A stretch of 64,000 nt of DNA from Epiperipatus broadwayi (taxonomy: Eukaryota; Onychophora; Udeonychophora; Euonychophora; Peripatidae): the NCBI GenBank assembly GCA_028023455.1, contig JAQFVV010012395.1, positions 8,296,498-8,360,497 of the forward strand. Direction: 5' to 3'. A program made the position numbers and the translations under genes. Below the pieces are notes generated by a model. That model was not told the origin of the DNA. It was given only the letters and a program-made list of their open reading frames with translations, and did no database searches. Below are positions 50,701 through 57,400 of the stretch, in pieces. Position 1 is the stretch's first letter. Each line of letters starts with the position of its first letter.

Positions 50701-51378
50701 TCAACAAATAATATAAATATATTATTTAATAATCTAAAATTCAAAATTCAGAGTCTAATCAAAATTGTGTTATATATAAATTGATATGTATATGTGGATT
50801 ACAATATATTGGTGAATCTAAGCATACATTGGAGAAGAGAATAAAAGAGCATATGCTTTTATATAATAGAATTCAAAAAAGAAACAATCAGATGTAAATA
50901 AACCATCATCTGTTATATTTGATCATAATAAAGCTTGTCAATATGGATTTAAATTTGATTATAAAAATATGAAAATTATTCAAATTGAACATTGCCACAA
51001 TAAACGTAAAATAAAAAAGGCTATGTTGATTTCAAGAAATTGTCAAATGTTAACGAATTGGCAGTCATCAAATGGTAAAATAATAGAATTGTGGAAAATC
51101 TGAATTGAACTATGAGTATTGTGAAGGATGGTCTTGTTTCGATTATTTAATGTTATATAGTTGATAAAGACTACAAGATGTATAGTCGAAAGTACTTCTA
51201 AAAATAAGATAATTTATGTGAATTTTATTGTATTTTGATATATATATATATTGATTTGAATATTACTTATATTGTGAAATGAATACAGTCATCAAACTTA
51301 ATTTTTATATATATATATAATATTCATATCAATATATATATATATAGCAAAATATAGTAAAATTTATATCAAACTTAA

Positions 51379-51413
<35 letters not shown>

Positions 51414-54400
51414 CATAAATGGGCACTGAACTGAAATGTCAAAGCAAACAATTCTACATGATCTTAATATTATATAAGTTTTCTTTTATATTCAGCATCT
51501 AGCTTCACTTATCAGTAGTTGTTAGTATATATTTTATTTATTTCCACTGAAATTTATTTATCTGAGCCAAATTTGCAATGAAAGTTTTTTAATTTTGTTC
51601 AAAGGCTGTTATTTTGATAATTTTGGTATATATTACTTGTTTATTTCTTAATTATTTAGAAATTTGTCCAGATAATTTATGATGGAGGGCCACAAAACAC
51701 TTTTCTAATAATTAATACTGGTTTATAATAATAATTTATGATATACATATATAAATGGAATGTAATCTATTGATTTTTATTTCTTTTATAGTATGTCATG
51801 TGCAGATGGACAATTGGTAAATATGGGATGTCAGGGCACAGGTGTGTGATCTTTAATTTACATTAGTTTTAAACTGTTTCTCTTCTATTAGTCCAGGTCT
51901 AATATGCTATTATATCTTGTATGTTCATTTACTTTTGTAATATAAATATAAAATACAATACCCGTTATAATATATATATATATATATACAGATAAAAAGG
52001 GAGGTATTAGTTCTCTTTAAAACAACTAACAATGAGCTCTGAAGAGCAAAGTTAATCATTTTATGAATAAGTGACTATTCAAAGAAATTGGTTTTTATAT
52101 TTATATATTAATTTCTATATTTATGCAAAGTCCTAACATTTTAAGTACACTAACATTTAAATTGCTTCAAATTGCATAAACTATTAAAGGATGCAAAACA
52201 AAATATTTGTTTCTCTGAATGATGGTTAATTAGTCATAAAATAATTGTGTGGCTATTGACATGCTGTTGAAGGCCCTTTATTTAAATCATTACTTATATA
52301 GGTTGTGAGAAAGTATTGAAGCCACCACTATTTAATAATGAGAACTATTTATATGTATCTCATGGTTTTATATGTTTAATACTGAGGGCTTTATGTTTAT
52401 CTTACTGCTTTATATATCTAAAAATGTTGTTTCTAAATTGAGGTTTATTTTCTTTAAATTTCATATTATCAAGCATTTTAATTAGTCCAAGATTTAAAAA
52501 AAAACAGGCTGTTTAAATGACTGGTTATTATCACAATTCAAAAATATGTATTCATTTTTTTCTGAAAGAGGTTTCCGTGAATCTGGTCCTAAAGCCTTAT
52601 ATTGTCATAATTCCTACTTCTAAATTATTTAACACTATTTTAGTTAAATAATAATTTCATAGAGAGTACTTTAATATTATCATTCATTATATTTTAAATA
52701 TATCTATATAATATATTTATTACATATTTGGCTGTGTTACGTTCATATTTATATATTGATTTTTTAAAAAAAGAAATTAAAAGTACATTAAATGACTGGA
52801 ATTTTGTTACTTCTATTAATTAAAAAAAAATGCTTTCAACTTGTTGGTTAAAATATTTTATTAAAGATTAGACATGTATGTTTATAAAACACTAGAAATT
52901 GCAAAATAAGTACTAAGTAAAATTAAAACATAAGGCAAAATTTCTATAAAGTAACGATAAGTTAATAATTACAGTATAGCTTTCTTTCTTTCTTTTTTTT
53001 TTTTTTTTTAGAAACTAGTGTGTTTATTATTAATTTTAAAATGTTATGATGAAATTATCTTTTGACATTTTAATTCAAAATTGCAATTTTATGAAATAAT
53101 TTTAATGATCCAAAATTAACAATTGAATAAAAATATTTTTTAATAATTCCAAAGATAAAGAAGTGGTCATTTTATTTCATCGTCATCTTTAAAAGCAGCC
53201 GCTTAAAAATTATTGTAGGATTTCCACCCCACCCACCCCCACCCCAAATGCAAAAATTAAAAACAGCATAGCAAAATTTGAAATGACCAGAATAATGCGA
53301 CAACATATTCTATACATTGGCATGTTTGCGGTTCATGGATTGATTTGTACAGTTATTCTAAAACTTATATCTATTATCTTTTTTTTCTTTACTTGGAATT
53401 ACTTTGCCTAGTAATTAAATATTAAAATGTCTGACATGCTATGTCCCTGACTATGATCGGGAGACCAGCAAACAAAATATATAATTAACTCGACAGCTCA
53501 ACAGACATATATATTTAACAATAACAATTTATTAACAATGTAAAGAGTTACTATTCAGATCTTCAATATAAATATAAAGTTTAAAATATAAACATAAAGT
53601 TTGCACTTGAATAAACCTAATTCACAAGTTAACTTACTAAATGACAAACAATGTTTACTCAGTTTAGGTAAACTATTATTCACTTTACCTTCACTACCAT
53701 ATCTATAATCTTTATAACATAATCCTCACAAGCCTCTTGAGTCATTTCAAAATAATAATTAATACTGAGATGATATACTTAATACTCTAATCAATTGGCT
53801 TGGTGATCTACTAGAGCTGAGATCTTGGAAATGAAGTCATTCTGCTCTTCAATTCATGGACACAATGGGTAGCAGCAACTACAGAAAAAGCACAATTCTT
53901 TCCCCCTTCTTCTTGTGTTTCTGGAGTAATTAGATTTAGCGTTTGTTATCACACAAATAAATTTCTGTTAGGAATCCATATAAGGTGCATTTTAAGATCT
54001 ATACAATTAATTAGACTTTTAGGAATTTATTTCCATATAATATAATTTTTAAGATCTATACAATTAATTAATATATACTTGTCTCTCTAGTATTTTTAAA
54101 TTTGTTTAATTTGAACATTTCTTTTATGAATTTATTTAGCATCATTCTTAATTTTATAAAATATTAATTACATATTTTGAACTCCTCCCCTTACTTCAGA
54201 AAATTGTTTTTACTTACAAATAGTCATTAATTCTGGCCAGTCTTTGTATATGACATCTGGATCTGGATAATCTAGTGGTTATTATGGTCAGATTTGGTGT
54301 TGATTTCAGTTCCTGTTCCTTATTTTCAGTTTCAATGTTCCTGCTTTCTAGTTTTTGATCCTCCTTCTTGATCACAACTTCCTGTGGTGACAGTTCAGCT

Positions 54401-57400
54401 ATGTCTTGAATTTCCTGGGTTTCATCTTTTGTCATGGACATTGCAATTTGTCAATCCTCCTTAAATCGATGGCAGACATGATTTATATGTCTTCTGTCTG
54501 TTGTCCCATCCTGTACTTGGATGATTATATTGTTTTTGACAACATTTTTGTGATTATTTCTTTAACCCATTTTTTTCTGGATTATATCTCAAACCCAAAC
54601 TCTGTCACCAATTATATATATATATATTCTCTGTTTTTCAAACTGTTATTTGTGTATTTTCATTTCTGTTACTCTCTATTTTATCAACCATACTTGGATA
54701 TAAAAGTGCGAATTTAATTTGCAGTTTCCTTCCCATCAACAGTTTTGCTGGAGATTTCTCTGCAGCTGTAAATAGCAAGGAGTGTTGATGCAGCATGGCA
54801 TTATATATTGCTTCTTGCATTCTTACATTGTTTGATTTTTTCAGGTTTTTTTATTATCTATATGGCCTTTTATGCCATTGTCAACAAAATAGGTTTTTAT
54901 TTCTTGTGTAGGGAATCCAGCATCATTGTTGGACATGATGTTTTCTGGTAAACCATGACAAAAACACTCGGCATTTAAATTTTAAATCATTTCTTTTGCA
55001 CTTATATCCTTTATTATGCAATATTCCCTCCATTTGGAGTATGCATCTATGAGTATGAGCAGTATTTTGCCATTTATTGGACCTATGTGGTCTATATGCA
55101 CTCTCAGCCAGGCTTCTATTGCTATTGGCCATTGATCATAATTTTTGCCTTCATATTCATCTCAGATTGACAGTATGTGCATGTTTTAATGTATTGCTCA
55201 ATGTATAATGTTGCTTTTGGCCATCAGATATAGCTATGAACTAATGCTTTGGCTCACACAATTACAGAATGACCTTCATGTAGAAGCTTTAAAACTTGCT
55301 GCCTACTTTCTGTTGGTATTACTATTTGATTCTCCATTATTACACACTCTTTACAAGTAGACAACTTGTTGCAGTTTGACCAGAACCCTGTGGAAACATG
55401 GTGAGGTTTCAAGTCAGGCCATCCATATTTTATCCACCTTATAAGCAGTTGATACCCTTCATCATTTTGTCCAGCTCACTACTTTTTTACTGTTAAAATT
55501 TCTGATTTCAGTACATCAAAGTAGTTTATGTCTGTCTCCATACTGCTTCATTCTTCTTTATATAGGATCTGGAACAATGCATTGGCATGTGAAATCTCTC
55601 TTCTTATATACCAGTTTGTAATCATAAGATAACAAGATATTTCTCCAATTTATCATATGTGAGCTTTAATGCTCAGGGACTGATTTGTCATGGCCTTGAA
55701 TTTCTAGCAGTGGCTTGTGATGAGATATTAATTGTATTGGTCTACCAAACATATATTGATGAAAATTTTTTCAGAGCAAACAAACCAAACACATATTGAT
55801 AAAAATTTTGTCAGAGCAAACATGACAGCTAAAGCTTCTTTATCAATCTGACTGTAGTTTCTCCTTGCTTTTGAGAGCATTTGCAATGTGAATGCAATGG
55901 ACCATTTCCTATTATAACATAGGTGAGATAGAATGGTTCCACCCTCACTCTGATGCATCCATAGTTAAACACATTTCTGACTTTTTATTAAAGTATACTA
56001 ACAATTTGTCAGATGACAATAGGGCTATGGTTTTGTTAAATGCTTCCTCATGAATTCTAACCATTGCCAGTTTTGATCTTTTCTCAATAAGTCATACAAT
56101 GGTTTTGCTATATGTGTTTTATCTACTAAAAAGGCTCAAAAATTTGTTTATCAATCCTAATACACCTGTAACTGTTTAATGGTTTTAGGTTTTGTCACAT
56201 TTTTCATTGCTCTAACCTTTTCTGATACTGGTTTTTTTTCACTATTGGAAATTATGTGACAGAAAGAAATTCTTCTGTGTGCTGTATGCTTTTTTGGCAT
56301 TTAATTCCACTGCCATTTATTTTTTCACATATTCTAAACAGCCTTTTAAGCAGAATTTCTTCTGAGTTAAATGTGATGATTATGGCATCAAAATAAGGGA
56401 CAACCCCCTCTAGGCTCTGAAGTAATGCATCAATTTTCACTTGGAAAAATGATAAAGGCTATTTAAATAATCCCATTGGTGTTGTCCAAGTTAATATATC
56501 CACTGATTTCTTTGTCACCTGAATCTGGTGAAATGCAGAATTTAAGCCCAACTTTGTAAACTGTGAGGTATTTTGAAGACTGGCTAGTATTTTCCTCACA
56601 TTTGGAATTGGGTATTCTCCATTATTTAGATATTTGTTTATAATTACTCTGTAATTACCATATAGTCTAATTTCACCATTTGGTTTGATTATCACTACTA
56701 AAGGTGTGACCCAATCAATGTTTCAATTGGCATTAATACTCTCTTAGCAACCAATGACTTTAGTCTTTCCACCACTTATTTGAATGAATGGGATTTTCCA
56801 AGGTTTACACATGACCAGTTGCACATTGTCTGGCAACACTATCTTAATCAAGTTTTCATTAATTAAATTACAATTCTTCATTAAAAAAATTAGGGTATTT
56901 GTATGCCATTTCTTGTCCTAGAGAATTTTTTTTAATGTTAATTTGTATACCTAGTTTGTGGAATCACTTCCTCCCATTTATAGGACTGATCTTCTCTTTC
57001 ACTATGTATAGAGGTAGCACTTTCTTACTGCCATGTTACAGGGTGCTGTCATCTGGTCTATTAATATAAGCATGTTTCTATTTATACCCATGCTTTAATG
57101 TTAGTTTTCTCTATTTTACTTTATGCTTTAGCTGATGCCAGTGACAGCCAATCTTTGAATGACATCACAGAAATGCTTGACCCACTATCAATTTCCATCA
57201 ACACTTCTTTACCACAATGTTCCAGCTTCATCATAAACTGGTTTAACCCCTCAATTCTCAGGTTTGGTTGCAAATACTGTTTCCTTGATTCACCTCCATT
57301 CTTTTAATATGTGGCCACTTTTTCCACAACAAAAACATCTTACTCTAACATTCTTACTGCTCTCAGCTTTCCATGGCAAGTATTTTTCCTGTTCTGTCAT

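Larger units (their letters stand above)
49840..51270. mobile_element. Inverted pair of Penelope-like 3' ends
   Basis: Arms 49840-50545 and 50600-51270 are inverted copies around a short centre near 50570 (AATAATATCAAAATGAAATGG and its complement). Each arm encodes the GIY-YIG end of a Penelope-like protein and then a common 3' region ending at TA repeats. The left arm carries an extra tandem duplication of about 55 bp (ACAAGCTTTATTATGATCAA, near 50151 and 50199). These are relics of a second Penelope-like family, different from the 45.4-48.3 kb element. Confidence 0.8.
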
